Positions 24,201 through 34,175 of a DNA stretch of 64,000 bases are shown here, piece after piece. Below the pieces are notes generated by a model that was not told the origin of the DNA, searched no databases, and saw only the letters and a list, made by a program, of their open reading frames with translations. Source of the DNA: Gordionus sp. m RMFG-2023 (Eukaryota; Nematomorpha; Gordioida; Chordodea; Parachordodidae). Location: positions 50,734,569 to 50,798,568 of the forward strand of contig NC_088776.1 of assembly GCF_954871325.1 (NCBI RefSeq), given 5' to 3'. The translations under genes and the position numbers were made by a program. How positions within the stretch are numbered: the stretch's first letter is position 1; each line of letters opens with the position of its first letter.

Positions 24201-27200
24201 AATTTATATATTATATAAGGCCTTTGATAGAGTTACAAAATGACATATAATTTTTATTTTTGGCATCATTATTTTTTTAACTTTTCTCGATATCTTATTT
24301 TTCGTAAGAGTCATTTTTGGCACTTTTGACCATTGATATCACAAGAACTATTATTACTAGGAAGCTGATGTCCTTCTCAGTATGCAATATTTTATCAAAA
24401 TAAAACGGTCAGGCCGAAAAGTTATCATTGGTATCGAATTAAAAGAAGCCTTTTGGCGTCATTCATTATTCCAACAATATTTAGATTTTCCTTATAGATA
24501 TCTACTGAGATTTATAGTATAAAAAATAATATAATTCATTCAAACGATTGAAATAAGAAATAAAGTTTAGAAAATTAATACCAAATAGTTAGCAACTAAT
24601 AATTTTAACTATGCATTTATTATTTTATATGGGTATTATTCGAATATAAGCATAATTTTGAACATATAATCTACATATTTAAGCTCTGGTAAGGGTCCAA
24701 ACTTCAAAATCACCACGTTGCTATGCCACTGAGTTATATTATTAAAAATATTAGACTAATCAATACACAATGCCAATAAAGTTTAAAAATATTTTTTTCA
24801 TTTTTACTTGTTTTTATCGATTTTGCCATGAAGGTATATATAGACACCACTTACATTTTTTTACACTCAAATAGAATGGTAATAGTGATGTTTCTAAAGT
24901 TTTATAAATATCGGTTTGACCCAATTTTCGTCATTAGGATTTTTAACTTTATTCAGTGAATAAAAGGTCTAGAAATTATTTTTTATTTTCTTTATTTTGA
25001 TACTAGATTTATTATATATAATTGCTAAATTTTTAATCAATCCATAATTTAATGATTAAAAACACTTACCAAAAAAGAAATTTTTTTATCCTTTGACCTT
25101 GGATATCTTTAAGATATCTTCTAAGAACCTATTTATATATAAATATTCATCCATACCAAAAATCATGTTTTTTGATCAATTTGGCATGGAATGGTCCAAC
25201 TAATATTAAAATAATTTTTTAAAATAATTCCAACAATTTATATTGATTATATGGGATTCTAATTTCTACACTACAATAACTTTTGGAACGAAAAAGATTA
25301 CAACGATTTTATTATATAAATAAATTATCTATCAGTGTTGACATACTTTTAATTTGAATATAACCATTAATTTAATTAAATATGATAATAGTTTTTTTAA
25401 TATGACTTATGTTATGGTATTATTAGGCATAACACACAAAATCAGATTAATCATAATGGATTAGTAATCAGTCAATATCAATTTAATAATGGAGTGAATA
25501 GGCCTCCAAAAAGTTGTATCGATACACCCCTAACTACAACTAATAGTTATTAATTTTTATTTACTAAGCGGGTCGAGTCGTTTTCCACTTATGCCATTAA
25601 GTACATTTTGATCCAATTTTTTTAAATATTGTAACATGCCAAATTACCCAAACTCAACACAGTCTAACTATATACTATGGAGATTTATATTTACCAACAT
25701 TATTACTGTAAATATAGACTAAATAATAGTGTAATAAAATTCACATTTATTTTACACTATTTTTCATTTCTTTAAAGGCAAATTCCTGTGGGAAGATCCT
25801 TATATTCTCCCCCCGATGCCATGAAGGATTTAGGTGAAGGATGCGAACTCTGGATGGGTAGATTTCAAAGCGTCAGACCAACCCAATGGAAAATGACTCT
25901 TAACGTAGATCGTGAGTAGACAATTTTTACACATTTTTGCCAATTCCTTTTTCAATTTGGATTAATTATTTTAAAATATGTTTAATTATAGTTGCTGCAA
26001 CAGCTTTCTACCAACCAATTTCAATGATAACATTTATAAACGAATTCTTTAGGAGTAGACAACCAATGGTAAACCTCTCGAATTATCAGAGAGTTCAGCT
26101 CCAGAAGGAGCTTAAAAGTAAATCATCCCTTAACATTTTATATATGGTGAAACATTCAAGGCGAATATACTATTTGGGGCATTATTAGTCCTAAGGTTTT
26201 AGAATTCTAATCAAATGCTCTTTTATGTTTCCTTATTTTATATTTGCAACAAACGAATATGAAAAAAATTTCCTGATAAGAAACACTGAGTGCATTAAGT
26301 TCCTAAAAATAAATAAATATTGCATACTCCCTTTTATGGCCAGAAGGTCAGTGGTAAAATATAATAATTTTTTTAGATATTTATTGTTACCCCCCCCCCC
26401 CCCCTTCCCCCCTCCTCATATAATTTGATATTTTTTATATTACCTAAAGCTCTATGCCCACTCGAATTAAAATATTGCTATTAGAATAAATAATGTTTAT
26501 TGTTTTGAATTTAAAAATCAAACGTTGCTTAGAAAGGTGCGCTGATAATGAAATTGTGGCAGCAGAATTTCTTATTTAAAATATCGGTCATTGGAGACCC
26601 CAAAATTTTTTGTTTGAAAAAAAATTTTTATTCAAATTTATTTGAAACAACTTGTAATAGTCTTGTTCTAACTCTTAGAATATCTTTTTTATCCTTGAGT
26701 ATTGGATATTTGCTTCTGAATAAACATCCTTTTCTCGTAAAAATATTATATGTACCACATCTTTTATGCAATAATTCTGTTTCACAATATTTAAAGTGGA
26801 CTGGAGTTCCATATTTAGCTATTCACGACAGAACTTTAAACATCTAGGTTCGAAAAGTATGGCATACTTTATAGGAGACAATTTGATACCTGAAATTAAT
26901 ATGTGATCAGATAATCAAGTATAATGTTGGATAATAAGGAAAAGATAAACGAGTTACTTTCTTTTTTATGTATTGCAAAATCTGGTGGTAGTGCACCTTT
27001 CGTATTAATTTAACGTCATGAAATTGTCCAAAACGTCAATAACATGTCTTTTCGTGTCAAGGTGTCATTTAGGTTGAAAATATAATAAGGATATTCATAG
27101 CCTGGCTTTTGCGATTTATTGGTACCATATATTTGTTATTGTAATGTAAATATTTTAAGTCTACTACTTTTTACCTAGCCCTTAGCAATAATAAAAGAAT

Positions 27201-30200
27201 AAATCCTCTACCGCTATTTATTCCTGATTAACACCAATCTAATAACTATAGACCAGCATTTCGTTCCCCGTAACCAATATTTTAAAAAATTTAAAAGCCA
27301 TTTAATGTAAATATAATGATTTCAATACCGCCCCCTTCTCTAACTTATATTTTATTTTTAGATTTGAAAGTAAGAGTGAACCATCAAGGAAGCGTCAAGA
27401 GGACCTATGTTATTAGGGAGCTAACAAAGGTTCCCGCTACTCAACTCAGGTGAGAATTCGTTTATTTTATTTTTAAATTTTCATATTTAACAAATAATAG
27501 AGAATTTTGCATATACTTTAAACTTTTTTGAATACTTAGTTTATAATTTTTTAACGTGCTTATACAGCTTTAGCATGGAAAGAGATGGAAACAAGGAAAA
27601 CGTAACAGTTGCTGACTACTTTTCCAATCACTACCACCAACAATTGAAGTTTATTTCTTACGACTTTTATTTGAATGGTTGTCTTATAAAGATTTTTATA
27701 TATGGGTTTTTTGGTTACTATATTTTATTTTGAATAAAATATATGAGTTTTTCCGTGTTCAATTTTTTCCTATTTTTCTGCTCCTGACAATATGTAAAAA
27801 TCGTCATTTTTTATACATTCTCTACCACCTAATATTTTATGAATGGGTGATTGAACTGATCCAATAATGATAATAATTATCAAGGCATTTATTTATCACC
27901 TATAATTTATTTGAATTATTTAAGGTATCCGAATCTACCTTGTCTGAGAGTTGGGAGCTTACAGAAGCAGATATATTTGCCAATGGAGGTTATTACAACA
28001 ATACCTACGTCTTTGCTGGCAATTAAAAAATGCGCCAATACGCGTTTTTTGCAAAACAGTGTTAAATGCATAAAATTCACGAATATTTGTTAGAACACTG
28101 CTGATAATAAAATACACATATGCGTATTTTTAATTGCTAGTGAAAACCTAGGTTATATAATATTTTTTTGAAAATAAATAAGAGCCGTGTTACTCATTTA
28201 GGATTTCTCGCTCATCTTTTCTAAATTTAAAAGAACCATAAAATTTATTTTAATAAATTTATTGTAATTAAACCAAGATAGACTAGATTTTTTAAAATTA
28301 AAATTGCCTTTTACATATAACTATTTTTTCTGTAATTTATGGTAATTGTTGTACTATTTATTAATGTTTCATTTAGGTTTGCACTTTGAAAGATGGGCAG
28401 AAGAAGAACAATAAGCTCAGTGATAATATGGTCGCTAATATGATCAAGGTATTTCAAGTTCTGATCAAATATCTTTTATGAAATATTTTTATAAATCTTA
28501 AATTTTATATCATATGTGCCTTGCTGCATTGTGCGACATTCTTTACTCTAATTCTTTGTATGCAAAAATTTATGTGAATTGCAATAAAAATTAGAAATAT
28601 CGGGAGTTTAAGGGAGAACCCCCCAAACTGCTCTCATTTTTTTGCGTTTGTTATAGCAGAAAATGGGTTAAAAATATAAATACATTACATTAATATATGA
28701 TTTCTTTAAATATTATAGTACACAGCCATCCCAGCACCAGAAAGACAGAAGAAGATATTGGGCCTGGTAACAATTAATTATCACCATTATAAGATTAATT
28801 ATGAATGCTCTCATTCTAACTTTTTTGATGCAGCTTATTTAAAGATTCGAAATTAATTTTAATTTAATAATTGTATTTTAATGATAAGATATTGTAATGG
28901 ATACATTTGTTCGATATATATTATTATATTGACTGAAATTTTTAAACTTATTGTTGTTTTCAGATTAAGGAGGCCAACTTCAATTCAGACCCAATCATGA
29001 AAGCTTTCGGGATTACTGTTGACGACAAGTTGATGGACGTGGATGGTAGGGTTATAGACCCCCCTACTATATCCTATGTCGGAAGAAACGTGAGTATTTT
29101 AGCAATTTAAATTAAACGGACAGTTAGAAGGCATATTTAACGTTTGATATGTTTGTTAGAATTGGGATGTCGGCCACTTTTTAACTAAGTTACATGTGCA
29201 ATGTTTCATTTTTTATTGTGAAGGATTTTTGACTAGGCGTATTAAAGATGATAGTTTTAATTGACGACTCAACTAGTATGGCTTCATTTGTTTTGATTAG
29301 TTCCAGTTCAAATATTAATAAAGTTTTAAAATCAAATAATATTAAATTATTAGGATGTGAAACTTATATGGATTAGCAATATTTCAACTTTAGATCATTT
29401 ACAGTGATACGAAGAAATATATTCTGGATTGTTTATGAAATTTTTCATATTCTATAATTTATATAAAAATTGATAAAATTAGAAGACAATATTCTGATTT
29501 TTAAAACATCTAATACACTATTTTATCCAAAAAAGTATTACTCAACCCTTTCGATTTTGCTCAGAGATGAAAAGTTTTGGACATTTATTAACTAAATTAC
29601 GAATCTTAGGCAATATTTTTCTAGCTAAAATATAGTTAGTCGTTTTTATAAATCGTGGATTTTAACAACTTATTCAAAGCAATTGCCTGCATATCATATG
29701 GGTATTGATATTTGGCACAGCGTGGCCTATAAGCCGAAAAAAATTATTGGGCTGGGAATTTTTAAAAATGTTAATTCAGATAATTAAGCAAACTTATGCT
29801 TGTTTTCCTTTGTAAAAAATATATAGGCAATATACATGCATGAAATATATTTTAAGAGCTGGGCCAAAAATTTAGTAGAAAATTTTCACAGGCTGAACAC
29901 TAGCCTCTGGTTATAATATATAGGAAATATCTTTCTAATCAAATTTAAAGATCCCCTAAGTAAATGATTAAAAGTCAGGGTATTTAATCTATATCATGAA
30001 CCAGAACTCTGATATTTTATTGAACCAGTACCATGAAACACGAATTTTTTTAAATGTAGAGTTCAGAGTTCAAGAATTTTTAAAAAAATATTTAAAATTT
30101 TCTATATTTTTATTTATATTTTTTTAAATTATAAAAAATTTGAACAGCATTAAAAAATAACATAATTTATAAAAAAAAACGTCATTTTTCTACTTTTTAA

Positions 30201-33200
30201 GATTAAAAACATTTTTTGTAACTAGAAAGATTTCTGAAACCTGGGTTCGCAATTGTTAAAAATTTCGAAATCTCATTAATTGCGTATTTCAGAACATTTT
30301 ATTTATTCTTTGCAGTCCTGGCACTGTCCTGGTATATGATTTTTTTAAATACCCAGGCCATGTTTAAATATTTATTTTTAAATAACAACAGACATGGTTT
30401 AATATTTAAAATCGCCCTTATTGTTTATAAAAAATATATTTTTTTAAAAATAATCTCGACTGGGTGGGGCTTGAAAATATAAAACACATGCTGGGCCGAA
30501 AATTAAAATTTGGGTCGATTCAAAAGAATTTTAAATCTGCACTAGACCATATAATACATTAAAATAAAGATGAAAACTATTATGGTAGAAAAAAATCAAA
30601 ATCAAAAAATATTATTTCAATTTTTTTAAAAATACTTTGACTTAATTCCCGATTTAAATCAAATTGACTTTTTATTTAATATTTTTTTAATAAATGATAG
30701 ACTAGTATGGCCAGTATAAATCCACAAAAGGGAGTATGGGACATGCGAAATGGTGAGAAATTTATCAAAGGATCCACTATATCTAATTGGGCATTGATGT
30801 GCTTTGAAAATCAGAATAGGTGCGCACCTCCTATGCTAAAAACTTTCTTTTCCGAGCTATCTAAAATAGCTACAGAGATGGGCATGAAGTTCAATCCTGC
30901 CCCAGTCTTCAACACCTATGTTAGGTATCTCTTTTTCCTTTTAATGAATGCTTTTACCAAATATTCAACAAACTTTTTTTGTTTTAACTTTGGGCTCAAA
31001 ATAATTTTTTCCCAGGACAAATAAAATTAAGCATTAATTTAAATAAAGTAAATTTCTTTTTAATTTGTTAACTCTTCAGCTATATTAGATAGTTAAAATT
31101 CTCTTATCATTCTTTTTGAATAAATAAGTGAATAAATGGATTTGAGTTTTCTCTATGTTTCACAAAAAATATTTAATTTATGTTATTTACTCTAGGGAAA
31201 TAAGCGAAGCTGAAAATGTATTCAATCACATTATCAGGCAAAGTCAGACTAACAATACACAATTGGATCTCATCGTGGTTATTTTGCCTGGCAGGAGTAC
31301 ACTTTATGGTTAGTTTATGGTTTACATTTATATAAATTATGATTATATGCTTTGATTTAAAGACTTAAGCGTAAAATTGAAATTTGAATTGTCATAAGTT
31401 ATATGTTGGTCAATGTCTTAAATATATGCCATTGAAAATCTAATGCTCTAAATTAAACTATTTGCTCTTGGCATATATGATAATTTTTATTTGCCTCAAG
31501 TTTTTTAATTATTTTTTACTTTTTCACTTGAGGAACTCAACCAATTTATTAACAAAAGAGACTCTTTAATGAGCTTTGTCAAGGACAAATTTTTAGATAT
31601 TGAAGAACAAATCAATTATTAAAATCACCAGAAATGTTTTGATACTGAGAAAGATATATTTATAAATTATCCCGATTTGTGTATCGATAAATATATTCAT
31701 TTTCTATTACTGCGACATTATTTTATTTATAGGTGAAATCAAACGATTAGGAGACGTTGTTTTTGGAGTTGTTACACAATGTATACAGGGCAAGAACATT
31801 TTTAGACCAAAGCAAAGCCTGTACGTCAACCTCTGCCTCAAGCTCAACGCCAAAAGCGATGGCATCAATGATGCCGTTCAGTTTCCTTTCAAGACTACAC
31901 TCTTCAAGGATCCCGTTATAGTTTTTGGAGCTGATGTTACGCACCCCACCCCAGGGGATAACAAAATGCCCTCCATATCAGCCGTAATTTACATTTTCTA
32001 TTTTATATATACCTTAAACACAGGTTTTGGGCTAGATACTTTACTCATTAAACCCCTTTTTAATAAAATAATTCTATTTATTCAATTGCATTTTATAAAA
32101 AATAGTTTCTCAAAAGGCATTTTAAATTAAAAAACTTTAAGGTTGTGGCAAGCATGGATTCTTACCCTCACAAATATACTGCAGTGGTTAAAGCCCAAGG
32201 TCATAGGGTCGAAATTATAGAGAATTTAAGCGAGATGATCACCATTTTACTAAAGCGTTTTTACAAAAGTACTGGGGCCAAACCTAGAAAAATAATTTTT
32301 TACCGTGATGGTGTGAGTGAAGGCCAATTTCTCCAGGTTTACATTGATTTTTTATATATTATTTTTGATTTTTAAATAAATTCGCCATTGTTTTTACAAT
32401 TTTTATCATGTTGAATATTAACAAATTATTCACATGACTAATTTTTAATTTTTGCTACTTTTTAAGGTTTTGCAGTTCGAAGTATGTGCAATTCAAAAAG
32501 CTTGCTCGATGTTGGAAAAAGATTATCAACCCCTGATAACTTTTGCGGTTGTACAAAAAAGGCATCATACCAGATTATTTTGTGCTAATCAAAGAGATGA
32601 GGTTTTTAATTACCTATGTTTATAATATATTTGTTTAATGTATTCCTCCGTGAGTTTAAGCAGCTTAGATATATACTTTGTCCAGATTTATTTATAACAT
32701 TGGCCTTGCTAGTTCCATCATTTAGCATGCGTAATTGAATTGGTATCCGAGAAAAGTGATCTCTTCATCTTCGCTATTTTGAGCTCTTACCACTTTATAA
32801 CTATTTGATTGTTTTATAAGCCAATCAATATTAGACCGTTAATTGTCAGACATTTCCGATCTTAAAAAATCCGCTTTAAAAAAGGCATCTATCATTGAAT
32901 ATCTACAACTTTGACCATGAATGGTATAAAAATAAGATAATTTATACATTGGGCGAAAAAATATAAATACGATATAGAATTTTATGATATTACATTTATT
33001 AAACACAATATTGACAAATATTATATTGGCATAATTTATATTTTTTTAAATAAATCAGCATGGATGTTACAGCTGACATAGATCTTATTAGCCTTTGACA
33101 CATTTTGCCATTCACTTTTTCTATCGTGAATTATTTGTGTATATTATCCACATTCATTTTCGGTGTTTCAGTGAGTAATAAAAGATATCTAGGATATTTC

Positions 33201-34175
33201 TACTTTGTTTTAAGAGTGATTTTATAAGTGGCCGCTTAGTTGTTTTCTGAGCAGTTGAAATACTGCATAGATCAATTATGAGAATTTATCAGGTTTTAGT
33301 TTGAAATACATTGCATAAAAGGGTAAGGGTTCCTCTTGTGGCTGCAACAATCACTATTGAGTATTTATTCCATTAAATCTTTTTAAATCGATAATCACTT
33401 TGGCCCTTTTTTTCACGCCATAACTTTAATTGTTTATATGGGATTCGATAATTTTATCTTTTATTAAATAAGTTGTTTTATGTGATATAAAAGTTTACTT
33501 TAGCAGGATAAGAGGTATTATTAATTACATTTGTTTCATTTCATGGGTTCATCTAGAATTTTTAAAAAATATTAATCAATATTATTATAAACATATTTTA
33601 AGTGCGGTAAAAGTGGAAACATACCACCAGGAACAATAGTAGATAAAGGGATAGTGCATCCACGAGAAAACGATTTCTTTTTATGTAGCCATGCTGGGAT
33701 ACAGGGCACATCTCGCCCAACTCATTATCACGTCTTATGGGATGACAATAATTTTAATGCAGATGATTTCCAAAGTCTGACTTATGCATTATGCCATACA
33801 TATGTGCGCTGCAACCGAGCTGTTAGCATACCAGCTCCTGCTTACTACGCACATCACGTGGCTTTCCGTGCTAGACACCATATTGGAGATATGATCATGA
33901 GGTAAATATAAAAAATAACAAAAAGATTAAAACTAATAGTATCTTGACGGATTTTCGATAATTTAAAAAAAACTTTAAAAATAAATTTTTTAAAAAGACG
34001 AAATTTCATTTTTTTACAATTCTAGTAAATAATATATTTATTTATAAACATATTTAGTGACACCGCCTCATCTTCCACTCATGCTAGTGATTCCACCCCA
34101 ACTCTTAATTTAGAGAAACTTAATGCTGCTATCACCATTCAGGCTAGTACATCACAAAAAATGTACTTTGCTTGA
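9239..34175 (+). CDS. AGO: Argonaute, AGO clade, slicer-competent; 19 coding exons
   Basis: Small-RNA-guided RNA endonuclease of the AGO (not PIWI) clade. Exons: 9239-9367, 9408-9568, 9622-9745, 9833-10014, 25778-25911, 25992-26117, 27362-27449, 27568-27648, 27925-27988, 28377-28448, 28719-28766, 28964-29089, 30701-30924, 31196-31308, 31733-31983, 32142-32336, 32467-32601, 33603-33901, 34058-34175. All introns are GT-AG and every join keeps phase, giving 889 residues (AGO proteins are usually about 850-1,000). The order is a short Gly/Asn/Lys-rich N-tail, N domain, PAZ (exons 6-11), MID and PIWI. The MID 5'-phosphate pocket residues are present: Y557, K561, Q573, K594, K598. The slicer tetrad is complete: D625 in GADVTHP, E665 in RVEII, D697 in YRDGVSEG, H835 in YYAHH. 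The protein ends MYFA, as AGOs do. The ATG has a good context (AACAATGG). Cytoplasmic role is inferred from the family. Confidence 0.95.
10640..11275. repeat. Tandem repeat, about 192-bp unit, three partial copies
   Basis: The marker string TTTTTAGTTRCCATG recurs near 10661, 10853 and 11198. Around it, blocks such as ATATCAATATTTTC and TTCTCCAAAAGTTAAAAA repeat in the same order. The first spacing is 192 bp. The second is about 345 bp because a 145-bp MITE plus a TTAA duplication sits in the second unit. Confidence 0.8.
10961..11105. mobile_element. piggyBac-type MITE, TTAA-flanked, 145 bp
   Basis: Ends CCCTTTCGCCCCCAG and CTGGGCACAAAAGGG are imperfect inverted repeats opening with CCCTTT. 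The target tetranucleotide TTAA is present on both sides (10957-10960 and 11106-11109). The neighbouring unit of the same tandem array has the corresponding unoccupied site with a single TTAA near 10775. TTAA duplication and CCC ends are diagnostic of piggyBac. It is too short to encode a transposase. Confidence 0.85.
11283..15655. repeat. Higher-order satellite with a CGCGTCCCCGGTC core, interrupted by an insertion
   Basis: About 13 units of 125-160 bp, each opening with ACTACGCGTCCCCGGTCAAA or a close variant, in an otherwise CG-poor region. Left block 11283-12173, right block 14822-15655, same orientation. Two unit types alternate. Type A continues with AAACAGATTCATATTTAGCTC and a TATGTAAATATTAT tail; type B continues with GCAGATTCATG and AAAATGGTATTAATA. 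The result is an A-B dimer of roughly 280 bp, a higher-order repeat. The alternation carries on correctly across the 2.65-kb insertion. The last units on the right break the pattern (two A types in a row). Confidence 0.88.
12174..14821. mobile_element. Foldback (long inverted repeat) transposon, MULE-like, 2.65 kb
   Basis: Begins GGTATGACTAAATACTG at 12175 and ends with its exact inverse at 14820. The two arms are near-identical inverted copies of about 1.1 kb (12175-13320 and about 13680-14820). They meet in a rearranged centre at about 13320-13680 that contains a second smaller inversion around 13500. Each arm contains 300-bp tandem units: GCTGGCG recurs at 12630, 12930 and 13230, and its complement at 13770, 14047 and 14347. 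Each unit carries an internal copy of the terminal motif ATGACTAAATACTG. It is flanked by a 9-bp duplication CGCATCCCC (12165-12173, 14822-14830). Nine-base duplications with long inverted arms suggest a Mutator-like foldback element. No transposase is present. Confidence 0.9.
16036..16130 (+). mobile_element. tRNA-derived SINE head
   Basis: A 68-base tRNA-like segment with an A-box-like stretch (GGCTCAATGGTTAGAACG) and a good B box (GAGTTCGAATCC), followed by an A/T-rich tail. The anticodon arm can form CGTTT/GAACG, but the base before the would-be anticodon is C rather than U, and the acceptor stem pairs poorly. I read it as a SINE head rather than a working tRNA. An old tRNA pseudogene is the alternative. 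Confidence 0.65.
19480..19900 (-). pseudogene. Tc1/mariner (DDE) transposase relic
   Basis: On the minus strand, three blocks appear in the correct order: FLDES near 19797 (first Asp), [13 protein letters not shown] near 19630 (second Asp), and [11 protein letters not shown] near 19540 (Glu). About 30 residues separate the last two, consistent with a DD34E transposase. An upstream stretch resembling PNHRNTPG is seen near 19885. Frames are interrupted, and the first spacing is shorter than usual, so internal sequence has been lost. The ends of the element were not found. The sequence TATCGGTACATCTCTA near 20430 may be one terminus. Confidence 0.7.
20500..20575. repeat. Tandem duplication, two 38-bp copies
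   Basis: The 38-bp unit beginning GGGAATTTTGAGTATT occurs twice head to tail (20500-20537, 20538-20575) and differs only at the last base. Confidence 0.9.
21472..22112 (+). repeat. Interspersed repeat with AACCCATGG ends, copy 1
   Basis: About 640 bp bounded by AACCCATGG and its inverse CCATGGGTT. A second, shorter and diverged copy lies inverted at 24105-24430. Both share a block containing GCATACTG, TCAATGGTCAAAAGTGCC and CCATGGGTTTATTAGTT. No reading frame of note. Probably a MITE or non-autonomous element. Confidence 0.7.
22317..22470. mobile_element. Decayed foldback MITE of the TAGTGTTGTTAAA family
   Basis: Shares the internal blocks CTAACTCA..ATTTTATCC..GAAAAATATTACGCAAG and GAGTTAGCCGTT..TTAAAAATCGG with the better-preserved copy at 42860-43075. 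Its outer end here is diverged (TGGTGTTGCAAAACG). Confidence 0.6.
24105..24430 (-). repeat. Interspersed repeat with AACCCATGG end, copy 2, inverted
   Basis: Inverted, shortened relative of 21472-22112. It starts AATAAACCCATGGCTGTC and contains the complement of the TCAATGGTCAAAAGTGCC block near 24318. By eye identity is roughly three quarters or better over the shared part. Confidence 0.65.
29515..29665. repeat. Probable decayed TAGTGTTGTTAAA-family MITE in Argonaute intron 12
   Basis: The blocks TTTATCCAAAAAAGTATTACTCAA, GATTTTGCTCA and GCAATATTTTTCTAGCTAAAATATAGTTAG follow the order seen in better copies. Both termini are eroded. The rest of this 1.6-kb intron (29090-30700) shows nothing else clear. 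Confidence 0.4.

Larger units (their letters stand above)
22188..25532. mobile_element. 3.3-kb non-coding element with 30-bp terminal inverted repeats
   Basis: The left end TAGGGGTGTACCGATACC continues through ACTTTTTGGAGG. The right end is the inverse with only two mismatches in 30 bases. The ends resemble other TAGGG-type hAT-like termini, but I could not find a flanking duplication, so the superfamily is uncertain. It contains a decayed MITE (about 22317-22470) and the inverted repeat copy at 24105-24430. No transposase frame was recognised. Confidence 0.65.
10015..25777 (+). other. Giant intron 4 of the Argonaute gene (15.8 kb)
   Basis: Splits codon 199 between the end of the N domain ([10 protein letters not shown]) and the block [12 protein letters not shown], which is contiguous in other AGO proteins. 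The donor is AG|GTATAT and the acceptor TTTAAAG|G. It is more than nine times the next-longest intron of this gene and holds nearly all its repeats: a 192-bp tandem array, a higher-order satellite, a 2.65-kb foldback element, a SINE head, a mariner relic and a 3.3-kb element with terminal repeats. No nested gene was recognised. Stretches not listed separately (about 16,110-19,470 and 25,540-25,777) show only AT-rich unique-looking sequence. Confidence 0.9.

Noticed and set aside
27911-28093. Independent small genes at 26,225-28,093
   Set aside because: These frames are Argonaute exons read through into introns. The true exons end at GT donors, for example 27,988.
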